64,000 nucleotides of DNA from Ricinus communis (GCF_019578655.1 NC_063265.1:21624285-21688284), one strand, 5' to 3'; counted from the stretch's first letter, positions 22,105-34,744 are shown. Numbers and translations are program-made. The notes: a model not told the origin generated them from the sequence alone.

Positions 22105-23046
22105 TTTCTCCTTCTTCTTCTTACTCTTTCCGATTTAAATTCAAGAATTTCAAGGTCTAATATCTCGGAAATAGAAAATCAGTTACATAATTGGTCCATC
22201 CCTAAACAAAATGTTAATAGCATTTATCGAATTGGAACTTTTGATTTTGCACAAAATTATTCTATTAAACAAACTGAACAAACTATTGCTTTAAATAAAT
22301 CTCATGAAAATTTACATTTACTTTCGTCTTCTGCATTGCATGAACATATTAAAAAGAAATTTAAATTTTTACATATAGGCATGGTTCAAATTGCTGTTAA
22401 ACCTTTATTTAGAATTGGATTGGACATACCTATTTTCCTTTGTTTAAGAGATGCAAGACATTTGAATTTTTCAAATTCACTTTTGGCTATGGCTGAATCA
22501 AATTTAGCCAATGGTCCTGTCTATTTTAATTGTTATCCAAATTTTTCAATTTCATTATTTGATTCAAATATTTTAGACACTTTAATTTTAACTGTTAAAA
22601 CAAAAAATATGGATTTTGCTGAAAATTCTAGATCTATAGCTGTCATTTATAGGATCTACTATAAAGTAATGACAACAACTATAGATCCTAGAGCAAGACA
22701 TTCTTTAACAAGAAATGAAACGGTTTTATTTGAAGCTAATCCTTTACATTCTAAAATACAAGTCCCCAAAAGACTAAAATGGAATGAATTATCGCAAGCT
22801 GGAACTTGGGATTTACAAGAAATTAATAAGCCTCAGTCTATAGAAAATAATTCTAGAGTTTCACAAATTTTAGAGCAATCAAATGGTTCTGTTCAAATAA
22901 GTTTTTCACCTACTTTTGTACCTTCATCTAGATTGTCTACTTTTGAAAATTCTAGACCTTCCACACACACAACACGTTTTCCAAATTCTATTACAAATTT
23001 ACAAGGAGTTGATTTTGAAAATAGGATTCCTCAACTATTTTCCTAG
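22105..23046 (+). pseudogene. Movement protein, N-terminal part of ORF1 (viral), truncated
   Basis: The frame is open from 22,105 to 23,046. HIGMVQIAVKPLFR, LDIPIFLCLRDARH, NGPVYFNCYPNFSISL and IAVIYRIYYKVM are the conserved blocks of the 30K-type movement protein, including the Asp of the L-x-D-x-R signature. In an infected plant this protein opens plasmodesmata for cell-to-cell spread. A C-terminal Ser/Asn-rich linker (from ~22,790) follows. No ATG precedes the conserved part in frame; a stop lies at 22,102. The frame ends artificially at ~23,040 where the sequence jumps into the inverted segment, so the coat protein is not reached. Confidence 0.85.
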
Positions 23047-24725
23047 CATTTAAAATCCTTGATTTATCTTCTAAGGAGGTGTAATTATCCCACCATCCTT
23101 TTAATTGACCCGATTGAAGCCGGATATTAACATCCGAGCTATTTTTATCGATATTATTCTGATCTGATCGGCTGCTGTAAAGTCATAGTCATTCTCAGTA
23201 ACATATTTAAAATCCGATATTCAGACGGACCATCTAAGTTCCATTCATAAATGAATCTCCATCATATTTTGCTTGAGTAAAGCTAACTCTTTCCTCAAAC
23301 AAGACATCCTGGAGGAGTAGGTCTAGGATAATAATGTCTAGTCTAGGTTTGTCAAAACCTTTATTATGGTATATTTTATTTATTTCAATTTTATCGTTAA
23401 TAAATTGACTCTACAAATTTTAACTTTATTTTGTTCAAGATTATCGAATTAAGTACCTACTAATGAACGAAAGGTTTATCTTTCAAGGACGGACTAGCTA
23501 ATTTTAAATTTATTTGGTTCAAAATATCATCTTTATCATTTAATTTAATTAATTGTTGTTCGGGGAATCTCATGGGGTTGAAAAATAGGTTTCATAGATA
23601 TACCACCCGGCCTAGGTGCTTGATTATTTAGGCTAGATGTCTCTATCCTATCAAGTTGTGAAGCAATTGTAAAAAGAATTTGATTTGTATAATTATTTTG
23701 ATTTTGAACATTTCTAATATCTTTTAGTAAAGGGAGTTTGTCGTCATTCTCGGAGCTTATCCTTTTAAAGGGTGAAGCAATTATTTCCCCGATTATGAAC
23801 ATTTATTTTAACTTCTTCTCAGGTGGATGAGCGAAATAATTTGTTTATTTCCTACGGTTGTATTCAAGTTTTAGAAACTCTATCATTTGTAAAAATATTT
23901 TTAAAAGGAAATTCTATATCATTATTGTTACAATAAATTTCAAACCCGGATAAAAGGCCAGACATTTACCTTAACGAATTCAAATATTCATAAAATTTCT
24001 CTTGAATAGTCTCTCTCTCCCCCTTTGAAAAATGATTTTGAAACCATAAAACTTTTTCACGATTTCTTATATGGTAATAATCGGATCGTAAAAAAAATTT
24101 ATCTAATTCAAAAGGTGTAAAAATCATATTTAAAGTTGAAAAATTTTCTATAGTTGATCTAGAAGGTGACAAAACAGGTTCATTAGAATTTTTATCTTGT
24201 TCTATATTAACAGAATCAGTGTAAAAATGTTGAGGAATCCTATTTTCAAAATCAACTCCTTGTAAATTTGTATTAGAATTTGGAAAACGTGTTGTGTGTG
24301 TGGAAGGTCTAGAATTTTCAAAAGTAGACAATCTAGATGAAGGTACAAAAGTAGGTGAAAAACTTATTTGAACAGAACCATTTGATTGCTCTAAAATTTG
24401 TGAAACTCTAGAATTATTTTCTATAGACTGAGGCTTATTAATTTCTTGTAAATCCCAGTTCCGACTTCGCGATAATTCATTCCATTTTAGTCTTTTGGGG
24501 ACTTGTATTTTAGAATGTAAAGGATTAGCTTCAAATAAAACCGTTTCATATCTTGTTAAAGAATGTCTTGCTCTAGGATCTATAGTTGTTGTCATTACTT
24601 TATAGTAGATCCTATAAATATCCTAACGGTAGATCTAGAAATTTTAGCAAAATCCATATTTTTTGTTTTAACAGTTAAAATTAAAGTGTCTAAAATATTT
24701 GAATCAAATAATGAAATTTTTGATT
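22546..24725. repeat. Inverted repeat, ~490-bp arms, within viral insert
   Basis: Plus-strand 22,546-23,037 and minus-strand 24,725-24,233 are nearly identical (about ten differences seen in ~430 bp compared by eye, e.g. N/Y in LTRNE versus LTRYE). The ~1.2 kb between the arms would form the loop of a long hairpin RNA if transcribed through. Confidence 0.85.
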
Positions 24726-24735
24726 CATTATTAAA
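23047..24735 (-). pseudogene. Second movement protein-coat protein segment, inverted (viral)
   Basis: On the minus strand from ~24,725 down, the movement-protein C-terminal half repeats (TTTIDPRARHSLTR, KRLKWNELS). It goes on past the point where the plus copy stops: NMIFTPFELDKFFLR, KVLWFQNHFSKGERE, to a stop at 23,966. Further pieces (23,802-23,545: IASPFKRISSENDDKLPLL, QILFTIASQLDRIE) and LKGWWDNYT near 23,100 belong to the linker and the coat-protein start. It is the natural continuation of ORF1 but in reverse orientation, and ends about 60 bp inside the conserved coat-protein region. Confidence 0.85.
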
Positions 24736-24739
24736 TAAG

Positions 24740-24860
24740 CTTATTCCATATTCTATTAAGATGAACTCTACTATCACTTTGTTTAAAACAACGTAATTTT
24801 ACTTTGGTTGAAATAATTTATTAAACTTATTTTGTTAAATTTAAAATCTAAAAGTGATTA
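24740..24860 (+). repeat. Right copy of 121-bp direct repeat
   Basis: Identical in all 121 positions to 17,506-17,626. About 15-20 bp of unexplained filler separates it from the recognisable viral sequence, as is common at end-joined junctions. Confidence 0.9.
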
Positions 24861-27530
24861 CTTGTTAAATTTTATTACTTACAAATAAATGAATGATAGT
24901 ATGAAAGTATGACTACTTATAAATTGAATGACTTACAAAATAATTAGCATATTTATAAAGAATACTAATTTTTTTTCGTTAACACAAAATATATTTGTAA
25001 CATATGAAAATGATAATTCTCTTCATACTTTTTTCACAAATTAAAATAATTTTTTGTAAGTCTTGCTATTTAACAAAAAAAATATATGATATAACAAAAA
25101 AATGATTATTTTTTAAAAAATTACTATTTTTATCAAACTTATGAAATATATTAAATTTTTTTATAATTATGAAATTTATTGTTATCTTACTAAAAATGAC
25201 AATTCTCTTCATATCTTTTCATAAGTGTCACTACTTGCAAAAAATGAATGAAATTATAAAAATAATGATTATTTTTATAAAATTTAATAATTTATAAAAT
25301 AAATTAGCAAATTTATTTAAATATTAATTTTTTATAATTATAAAATTTATTGCTAAATAACCAAAATTTTAAAACTATAATAAGTTTTTTCATTTTTTTA
25401 TAAATTATAATAAGTTTTTAAAAAATTTAAAAGTGTATCCATTTTTAAAACTATTTTATGATAATTTAATAAATTTTATTCTAATTGGTTATCTGTAATT
25501 ACATGTTACTGATATAAAACAGATATTTAACAAAATTTTATTGATTATTGAAAATAAAATGCAAAACAAAATAATCATAAAATATTATTTTTATTAAGTA
25601 CAAACATAAAGATAAAACAAATTTATAATTTATTTATCAGTCATGAACTTAACATATAATTGGAGAGGATGTGAAGGGAAGAAATTTAAACTGAAAACGA
25701 GGACCACGTGCGCTGGTATTAGCTTCTATTTTCATTGTAAAAGTACGTTAGCACTCTCGGAACATACCGTTTTGTGTTTTCATTGCGTCTAAGAGAAGTG
25801 GAAATTAGTAGTTTTGCAACTGATGATGTGTGAGATTAAATTACAAAAATATACAGGTTGGACGGTGTCGTTTCGAAGCATGTTTTCTAGGCAATTGAGT
25901 GAAGGACATTTCCGTACGGTGCAAGTATTATGTTGGTAAAACAAACACTTATAGCTGGCGAAAAAAGACAATTAAGCAATTTAATTTGATGCAATCGATT
26001 GAGAAAATACTATTCATAATATTTTCTTTTACTGTATTACTATATTACTATAGATATTTTAAAATTTAATTAATCAAAAATATAAAATTATTTTAAGATA
26101 TTTATTTACTGATTATATAAAAATTAATACTATATATTATTAATTAATATATATTATTTTATTATAATTATTATATAAAATATTATATAGTTGATTAAAA
26201 ATTTATCAGTTGATCATTATAAATTTATTTTATAAAATATTTAATTTTTTTTATTATGTCTATAATATAAAATCATTATATATTAACTATAAATAAATAT
26301 CAAAAGTTATTTTTTTATTTAATTAAGAACTATAATTGTATGTTTAAGACTAAAATTAAAATATACTATTTTCTAGAATTAAAATTAAAATTAATAAAAA
26401 TAACTTATTAATTAATATATTAATTATATGATAAATCTAAAAAATTATACATTAGCATAATATTTATATATCAAAAATTGATAAACTTGTTAAAGAAATT
26501 TATTATTTAACTTATTAATTATATACAATTATTATATTACTTTTTATAATTAAAAATTACGTGTAGTTAGAAGACTAATTAACTAATTGATATCATATTT
26601 AGAATATAATGAAATTATTACTTTTCAAGATTAAATTTTTTATTTAATTAGAATTTATTTATTAATTATATGTATAATACTATACTACTTTTTAAGATTA
26701 TAAATCACATATAGTCAGGTAACTAGTTTTATTAATTATTATAATATTTTATAAAATATAATTAAAATATTATTTTTTGGGTTGAAATTAATATTTAATT
26801 ATAAAAATAACTTATCAATTAATAAATTAATAAAAAAAATCTATAAAATTACATATTAGCTTGAGACCATGTATCGTCAAAATAGTAACATTTCGATTAA
26901 ATTATTTTTATATCTCAAGGTTTACATATATACTAATAGTTGATCAACGAATAATAATGTAGAACGAGTTTCTAAATAAAATTTAATAGAATTTTTAGTA
27001 TCTTATAATTATTTAGCATAATATAGAAAATAATAATATAATAATAATTTGAAATATTTTAATTAGTATTTTAAATTTTTTATTAATATGATAATATAAA
27101 AGTCATTTTAAAAATATTTATTAATTATTTTTTAATATAAAAGTAATACTGCAAATATAATTAATATTACTATTAGGATTATAAATCATAGTATAATTTA
27201 AGAGACTAAATTATTATCAATTTAATACTAAAAATATAATTCAAGTTACTATTTTATAGAACTTAAATTATTATCTAATTAAAAAAATAATTTTTTAGTT
27301 AATATAATATTAATAATGTAATTACAATTTTATTTTTAAATTTTATAATAATTGTTTAATTAGAAAAGTAACTCATTGATTAAAAAAAATATAAATAAAC
27401 TATAAAATTATACTATCCTGAAATTTATGTGTTAAAAATAAGTATGTAAATAAAAAAAAAATATATCGTAAAATAATGATACATATATGATAACCAAGCT
27501 ATTATATATGAGAAAGTCAATATCTAAGTA
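24861..27530. other. AT-rich region without recognised genes
   Basis: 2.7 kb, mostly A/T runs with very low GC. A short patch at 25,670-25,960 has normal composition (ccacgtgcgctgg, including a G-box-like CACGTG) but no ORF that I can identify. The rest resembles decayed non-coding repeat. Confidence 0.6.
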
Positions 27531-27534
27531 TAAT

Positions 27535-30059
27535 AATGAGTTTAGAAGACTAAATCCTGATCGGACTCTAGTTGAATAGTCCAATCCGACTTAGAACTTT
27601 GCTATACGACTAAGAAGACTAATCCGAATACGATTAGGGAAACTTACATTGGCGAAGTATTACTCCTGTAGGACTAGGAGACCATCAGTCCCTATATAAG
27701 GGACTACGACTATCTACACTTTTTTTCAGATATAGATATCCAAGGAATTACGAAAGATTTGATGATGAAAGTTGTTGTTTCTTTCGAGTCTCATGGAGTT
27801 AGGGAAGGTCAAAATCCCAGTTAGGGTTATAATTAATTGAGCTAAATATTATGTTTAAAAATCAAATTAGGCTAAACTGACAAAAAAATTTTAATTTTGA
27901 GGTCAAATGACCAAGTTGGAGGGATAAATTATAAATTTTCGTGAGTCTACCAATGTCGGCTTTGCGTAATGATGTTTAGCTCAAAACTCAATTTTTATGG
28001 TGGTTTTCGATGTATTTCTGATTTTAAACACCCATAACCGTCAAAATCAACTTTCTATAAGAGACTTTATCAATAGTTCTCTAATTTTTTTTATTGTTAT
28101 TATAATTAAATGGGTACTTATCAGTATTATCCCAAGTTAATAAAAAAGTCAATATATATCGTTTAGGAAAATATTTTGATAAAACCATTATTATCTTTAA
28201 TTCTTGAAATTATCGATAATTAAATGGAGAGTATAACTAAATCTGTAAGGTTTCTTAACCTTTCCCTATAAATAGAAAAGAAAACCCTAGGCTTTGAGGG
28301 GGTTAGTACTACTAATAGAGAACGATACTAAGCTTCTTGAAGGCAATATACACAAACTTTCCAAAACTAAACACATAGCCAAAACACTCTGGATTCCTAC
28401 CAAACCTTTAATTCAATCTCCTCTACACTCACGATTCTGCGATCATACGAAAACACTCATGTCACCATGTTTCTCTTTCTCTTGGATTTCTTTGTGATTA
28501 GTAACATGTTAGATTTGTGTTCTTTAATGATTATTTTATATGATCTATGTGCTTAGATTTAGGATCAACATAATTTTAAGTAATTCCTATGGTATTTATG
28601 ATTCTTGGGTATTGAAACAGATAACTTCTTTTTCTTAAATTTTTAATTTGCTAGATCATATGAGTAGGTTAATATGTTAGATCTACCTTTCTTTAATGAT
28701 AATTAATGTATTTGAATGACTTGATTTAGGTTAAGCATGATTAGTTCAATATGCATATTTTAGGAAATTGTCATAATTATTCATTGTAAGTCTTCTTCTT
28801 TTCATCAGTTTCTATGTATTAAAAATATGTTTATTTACGTGTTTTGTACATATTCTAACTCATGTTTTTCATGTTATGAGTATGTCTAGGTCTTGTAAAT
28901 TATTTTAGTATTCTAGTTGGAGTTGAATAAAGATTGATTGCAAATTTAGATAGGAGGAACCACCAATTGGTTTTATCTGAATCAGAGTACGTGTACGTAG
29001 AGCCAGCCAATTAATCTAGATTGGCTATTTATTGTTTTTTTTTGTTTTGCCGATGATTTTGAGTTCTGATTCTACACATGCAATTTTTATGTCATTAGTA
29101 TTTTTGAGTTATTTAGTTGTAGGAGGGTTGTAATAGCTTAGTAATTTTTTATTTTCTTTTATTTTGCTTTATTTTTGTAACCTGTGATGAAAAGTACCTG
29201 ATTGATTGATAAAACTGATCACCTAGACTTAAGCCTTTTAATTTGGACTTTAGCATGAAACCTATATCTCATAGGGGTTAATAAGATGGTAATTGGGCCT
29301 AAAAATAAAATTAATTAGACTTAAGTGGGCTTTTCCATGTTTAAAGTAATTAATCAACCTACTTAGAATATGATGACTAAATTGGGCCTTGGCATGCAAT
29401 TGGTAGTCCAATTAGGTTAAAAACTTGATAATCAAAGCATAATATGTAATTAGGCTAGACTATGTGGGCTTCCTTATGGATAATTGAACAATAAACCTAG
29501 GTTAACAATACATATGGGAATTGGACGTAATTAAAAATGGGCTAGACTTAGATGGAACTCACATGCTATAGTACTTGACATGTAGAGTTATAAATGCTGT
29601 GTTTTTAGGGAACAACCTATAAAATAATAAAACTGAAAATATATAAATAAAGAAGTTGGCTTCCGGATCTATCTATGAATGTGGTGAAGTTTCCTTATGG
29701 AATTTAGGAACACACTCAATTTGTAAAAGTGTTGCAGAGAATTACTTGGGTGTCTACTTTTTCTGGTAGTAGTTGGTCGATGGTAGACTAGTTAAGGCTT
29801 TTGATTAGGTTGAAAACTGTAGGAAGGTGTATCCACTTGAGACACATTTAGTATGCTAACCAACCACCACAACGCGACGACCTGACTGATGATATTGGGT
29901 ATATATGCTAGTTAGTATACCACCTTATATACCGCATTACACCACCTCGGTGCCAGAGTTCACGAGTCTAGCTTTCTACCTTTGTCTTAAGTACTCTCGA
30001 TCTTGGGTCAGAATTGAAGACCTTATTGATAGCTTACCACATTTGACCAAGTTATTCAT
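27535..30059 (+). repeat. Tat LTR (family 1), split by a second LTR
   Basis: 27,535-27,715 aligns with the first half of the LTR at 8,626 (cctgatcggactctag versus cctgacaggactctag, then ccctatataaggg versus the TATA region). The last ~60 bp (29,998-30,059, ttgatagcttaccacattt...gttattca) align with the end of that LTR. It ends directly at a primer-binding site. The ~2.2 kb between belong to a different LTR family, so one LTR inserted into another. Homology is clear but diverged. Confidence 0.65.
27716..29660 (+). repeat. Long Tat-type LTR (family 2), probable solo LTR
   Basis: The start (cagatatagatatccaaggaattac) and the following ~600 bp align with 34,745 on and 59,428 on. A TATA-like cctataaatagaaaag lies at 28,265-28,280, and a phrase ataagatggtaattg at 29,281 is shared with 36,391. 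No internal region of this family follows, which fits a solo LTR. The right end is uncertain (somewhere 29,660-29,950). Confidence 0.6.
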
Positions 30060-30078
30060 TGGCGTCGTCTGTAGGAAA
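30060..30078 (+). other. Primer-binding site of Tat element
   Basis: tggcgtcgtctgtaggaaa directly follows the LTR end. It is one or two bases from tggcgccgtctgtgggaa, the primer-binding site usual for plant Tat elements. Confidence 0.8.
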
Positions 30079-32640
30079 ATCTAAGCAAAAGAGCTTCGTT
30101 TTCGTACCTCATCAAACTAAGCTAAATGGCATCCAACTAGAATTAGAATGAAGGTGTTATGCCTCTAGGGATTGGAACTAGAAGTAATGATCCTCCTCAA
30201 ATGGATCCCCTAATTCCTCATCGAATAGATCCTCCTCAAATAAATTCACCATGGGTTAATCCTTCAGCGCTAATCATGCCATCATCCCAGCCTTAGAGAA
30301 GAAAATTTGTTTCCTAATAACTTTACACCAGAGTAGATCTGTAACGGGAATTACACCTAAAGAGGTCCACTTGCATTGAAGAACTTTTAGCTACCTAGTA
30401 GAGGGAGATAGGGCAAAGTCCTTTAGCACCTATGTCCTAAATCCCATTCTATTCTTCACTAATTACATCGTAGAGCTGACCTCTAACTCCAGTTATTCCT
30501 CAAAGTCCTTGCTAGCCAATGCTAAAGGACATGATTACTATGTATAATTGGTAGGTAGAAGAGATAAAAAAATATTATAAGATTATTTTAGCTTTGACAC
30601 TTGCAAGGCAAGCCACTCTTATGAGCACTAGCCAAGCTCCTGCTACAACTGATTAAACTATTGATATTGGTCCACCGCCGATGATACAGATACCAAGCAG
30701 CCAAACACTCAAACAAAGGATAACCGATCTTGAAAGAGAAATAATTAAGCTAGAGATACTGAAGAAGAGAGCTGGGGTTCTCAAACTCATGATTTAGCAT
30801 GGATTGAAGACACCATCAATAAAAGAATAACTAATGCTTTGAAAAAGTATTAAACTGGAAGAATAATGAGAGATGAGGTCCTTTTTAAAGGCAACATCTT
30901 GTGTCCAAGCATTCTAGTACAACACTTCCCTAAAAGGCTAAGGTTACTGCCCTTGGACTCCTATGATGTATTGGGAGATCCACTAGGTCACATCAATAAT
31001 TTCAACATCAACATAGGATTACATAATGTGTCAAGTCCAATAAAGTGTAGGATCTTTCCAATAAACTTAAAGGAGGGTGCTCAAAAGTGCTATCGAAAGT
31101 GCTACGAGATGAGATCGGATATATGACTTTCAATATGCTTATATTGACTTTCATTTCAATTTAAAGCTCGGCTCATTATTTAAAGCATCACACATTCCTC
31201 AAGAAGAAGAGATATAACGATTTAAAGAAGTGCATTCAAAGAAGATATGAAAGCTTGAAATATTTTTTTGAGAGATTTAATAAGAAAGCTGCTTCGGTTC
31301 GTGACAAACATGATACTATAGACGTCGTACAACATATGAACAAATTCAAAGACTCATTAATGGTAGATCCCACAGAGAGTTGTATGGGATCCCCATAGCC
31401 ACTGTTAGATGAGGATTAATGAAAGTGATAAGAGTAAGTGGAAGGAGACCAACAATGATAGGTCTAGAAGGAAGTCCGATCGATCAGCCTGGGATAGGGG
31501 ATACATACATGGATGATAGGAGAAAAAGTGATTCCAAAGGTGATGATAAAGACTCCATTCCTCTAAACAGCTCAAGGACCAACATCTTATTATGGATTTA
31601 AAAGAACGAGGGAGATATACGATATACCAACCCAATGAAAGAGCAGACTACAAATAAAAGGGACAAAAGTAAGTTTTGTAAGCTCTACAGCGGTCATAGG
31701 CATGAGACAAAAGACTACATTCAACTTAAGAAAGAGATCGACATGCTGATTGAAAAAGGGCACTTTAAAAGGTTTATCGGCTGAAAATTTGATCAGTCAA
31801 ATGGAAACAGAAGTTCTAAAAGCTCTAAAGGATTAAAGGGCATAGATTAGAAGGAGTTTCTAGAGAAGAGAGATTCTGAGAAAGATGATGTTTATGTGAT
31901 TTTTGGAGGAGCTATGTTTCTCAATAAAAGCTCCAAGAGAAAAAAAAAAGTCGAGTTATGATGTCCGAGCATGAGAAACTTCGAGATATAGTTTTCTCAA
32001 AGAATGATAGAAAAGGAATTGAGATGCTCTATCAAGATGCCTTAGTAATCTCAGGGTTTATTGAGAATTATTGGGTAAGAAGATTATTCATTGACTATGG
32101 AAGTGCGATCAATATTATGACTTTGGAGTGCTACAAGGCCTTTGGTAGGAGTAATGAATTTGAAGCCCTATACAACTCCATTCCTTGGCTTAGGAAGCCA
32201 ACTAGTCCAACCTCTAGGAATAGCCGAGCTAACTATAAAGCTTAGAAAAGAGACTGGGAAAGCATAAAAAATTAAAGGCCTAACCAAGAAGTGGAAAACT
32301 TCTTTTATGGTCATTGATATACCATTTGCATACAATGTCATCTTCGAACAACCTATACTGATGGAGACTAAAGCAGCCACAAGATCAATTATCTGAAAGT
32401 AAAGATATTGACCTCTATAGGGGTCATAACTCTGCTTGAAAATTAGAAGATTGTAGAGACATTGATGCGTAAGACTTTGGAAGTTCTAGCGAAAGCAAAG
32501 CCAATAGAAGAGCTAAAAAGATTCTCTTTAGACAAAGAGCTAGAGAAAATAATACAGGTTGGTACCGAGTTGTCCGATCAAGTGATCCAGAGTATAGAGC
32601 AAGTGCTAATTGAAAAAAGTGCTTATTGGGACCCTTTAAG
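30079..32640 (+). pseudogene. Tat-lineage gag and protease
   Basis: An Asn/Pro-rich leader and a helical stretch (30,700-30,860) lead to gag: VQHFPKRLRLLPLDSYDVLGDPLGHINNF and KCRIFPINLKEGAQKCYRK (30,866-31,126), the conserved core. A zinc-knuckle remnant (KFCKLYSGHRHETKDYIQL, ~31,672-31,730) follows. Protease is seen as RRLFIDYGSAINIMTLECYKAFG (D-Y-G replaces D-S/T-G) and SFMVIDIPFAYNVIFEQPIL. The start of the RT linker (EKIIQVGTELSDQV) ends at ~32,630. Gag packages RNA and protease cuts the polyprotein; here stops and frameshifts are frequent. RT and integrase are missing because a different element begins. Confidence 0.8.
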
Positions 32641-34740
32641 GTAAATTGAAGTCCAGATGGTTAGGACCCTTTAAGGTTACCAAGGTGCACCCATTTGGCA
32701 CCATTGAGATTCAAGGAGAGGAAGGGAACCCATTTATGGTGAATGATCAGCGACTAAAGCACTATCTTGAAGGAGAAGTCGTGACTTTAGCTCACAAAAT
32801 AACCTTTAATAACTAATAAAAATTGCACCATGTCTAACTAGAGACATTAAATAAAGCGCTTATTGAAAGGCAACCCAATTGTGATTTGTTATTTTAAGTT
32901 TTATTTTAATTTTATAAGTGAAAACTTATTAATTTTTATGTATTTTATAGGGATAAGGTAAGACAATGGTGGTGCACTCTTTAACTTATGTAGGAGTTTC
33001 ACACGTGGTGATAGGTTTTTAATTATTTACTCGTTAAACCATGTGAGGGTGTTAAGTCTTGTATACTAATAATTTTTATGTATTTTAATTATTGGACGTC
33101 CTAAGAAATATAATTGAGATACTCCTACACCTAAGAGAGGATGATGACATCCAAAGAAGGTTAAGCAATCTTCCATAACTAGGAGGGAGAGAGGAAACCT
33201 AAGGAAATACCTTTGATTGGATATTATAAGATTAGTTTTAATTTTAGATTCTATTATTATTTTAATTTTATTGTTTATTTTTATTTCAGTTTTAATTATT
33301 AGTATTTTTAGTTATAGTTATTTTCCTTAGATTTTCGAATTGATTTTAGATTTAGCTTTATTTTCATATTTTTTTATTATTTATACTAATTATTAATAAA
33401 TTTAAATTTAATTATGTTGGTCTAATTTATTTTTATTATTTTTTATTTTTATCTCATTTGATTTTAAAATTTGTAAACAAAGTCAAGTTTTTGGGCAATA
33501 TGGGTGAAGCGGTTCACCAACCAACTTTCCACCCATAAAACACCCAAGACCTATTCATGAATCATTCAACAACAGGAGACACACCAAAATGAAAAATCAT
33601 GAACTGACCCCTTAGCTAATTCTATGCAGTAAATGAATGAGGCTGATTCATGTCGAAATATGTAAAAATGAGGTGTTTTAAACACTTCAATCTTCATCTA
33701 ATTTTTTTTCTCCACATTTTCTCTGAGCCAAAAATACCCAAACCAAACCTACATTTAAATTGCTCAATTCTTCTTGCTTTTTCTTCAATTAAAACACCAA
33801 ATCATCTATCAAAACTTGATGTAATCACATCTACACTATATCTTACTCAAGATTTCTAAGTTTTTGGGCAAGAACAAAGAAAAATCAAGAAAAGAGAAAT
33901 TGGGCAAAAAAATTTGCATGTTGAAGAATAAGTGGGTTTTCACTTTTTTTTTGTAAAATTTAAATGATTAATTTGTGGGTTTAAGATTATATTAGGGTGT
34001 ATAGACCTTAATTGTGCATTAATTTTTAAATTATGTTTTGAGTAGGATTTAGTATTTTGTGTTGAAATTGTTATTGAGCATTATGAATTGAAGTTCAATT
34101 TTGGTTGAATTTGATTCAATTGCTAAAAATATATCTAGTCAAACTAATAGAGGAAGAAGATCAAATGCGAGTTCTAATAAGAATTTGGATAATCCTAATA
34201 ATGTTGAAAGCTTTACTACTAGAGCAAATGAGACATGGTTTAATGCTAGAGCAGGTAATAATATGATTATTGAGAAGAGTGTTAATACCCCCAATTGAGA
34301 CCTTTTTTAATTTAAGTGAGGTGTTTAGAAGCATTAAATGGGAAGATACTCTGAACATCCTAAATTACTATTATCCTAAATTAGTTAAGCATAAAAATTT
34401 GGCCTCAATTTTGACATAGGTAAAGGGTACTAGAGTGAGTTACTAAAAACTGTCTTGTGAGGAGGTTACATATTTTAGAGATAGGACCAACCTTCTATAT
34501 GATTAGAAATTATGTGGTTACCGATGTCCATTGGACTATCGCTTAATTTTTAGAGAGATTTGGCACCCAATTCTCTAATGTAAGAGGTTGTTACATAATT
34601 TTATAAAAATCTCTACTTATTAGGCAAAGATTAATGGTCTACCTGTTGAGCTACAATATCATGCCAAAGGCCAGTGGCCTAGATGATGCTCGATCTCTAA
34701 CATTATATCATAAACAAGATGTCCCATGGTTTTTAAGGAA
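32641..34740 (+). mobile_element. Athila-like element, 3' tail
   Basis: At the left edge LKSRWLGPFKVTKVHPFG and MVNDQRLKHYLEGE (to ~32,790) are the C-terminal end of an Athila-type integrase. It is followed by aaagcgcttattgaaaggca, a conserved non-coding phrase that also occurs, inverted, at 39,840-39,860. Next come ~1.2 kb of non-coding leader, and at 34,101-34,700 a weak ORF (NASSNKNLDN, WFNARAGNN, DTLNILNYYYPKLVKH). This resembles the start of the env-position ORF at 37.9-39.3 kb and is broken by many stops. A repeated ggaccctttaaggt at 32,631 and 32,663 lies at the join with the Tat gag piece. Confidence 0.65.
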
Positions 34741-34744
34741 GAGT

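Larger units (their letters stand above)
17627..24739 (+). mobile_element. Endogenous caulimovirid (Florendovirus-like), rearranged
   Basis: The 7.1-kb insert contains, on the plus strand, the coat-protein zinc knuckle, aspartic protease, RT-RNase H, a second ORF of unknown function, an intergenic region with TATA, polyadenylation signal and tRNA-Met primer site, and the movement protein of ORF1. On the minus strand it ends with a second movement-protein copy running into coat protein. The order (MP-CP-AP-RT-RH in one ORF, then a separate ORF2) and the movement-protein motifs fit genus Florendovirus of Caulimoviridae, a group known mainly from plant genomes. The core of the coat protein is missing, frames are broken, and it is not a complete genome. 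Confidence 0.85.

Noticed and set aside
17506..24860. The 121-bp repeats as LTRs of a retroelement
   Set aside because: The internal genes are caulimovirid, with a promoter, poly(A) signal and primer site of their own in the middle of the insert; the repeats lack TG...CA ends, TATA and any primer site next to them.
28294..28497. 67-codon frame
   Set aside because: Lies just behind the TATA of a long LTR, in its transcribed part; not kept in the other LTR copies.
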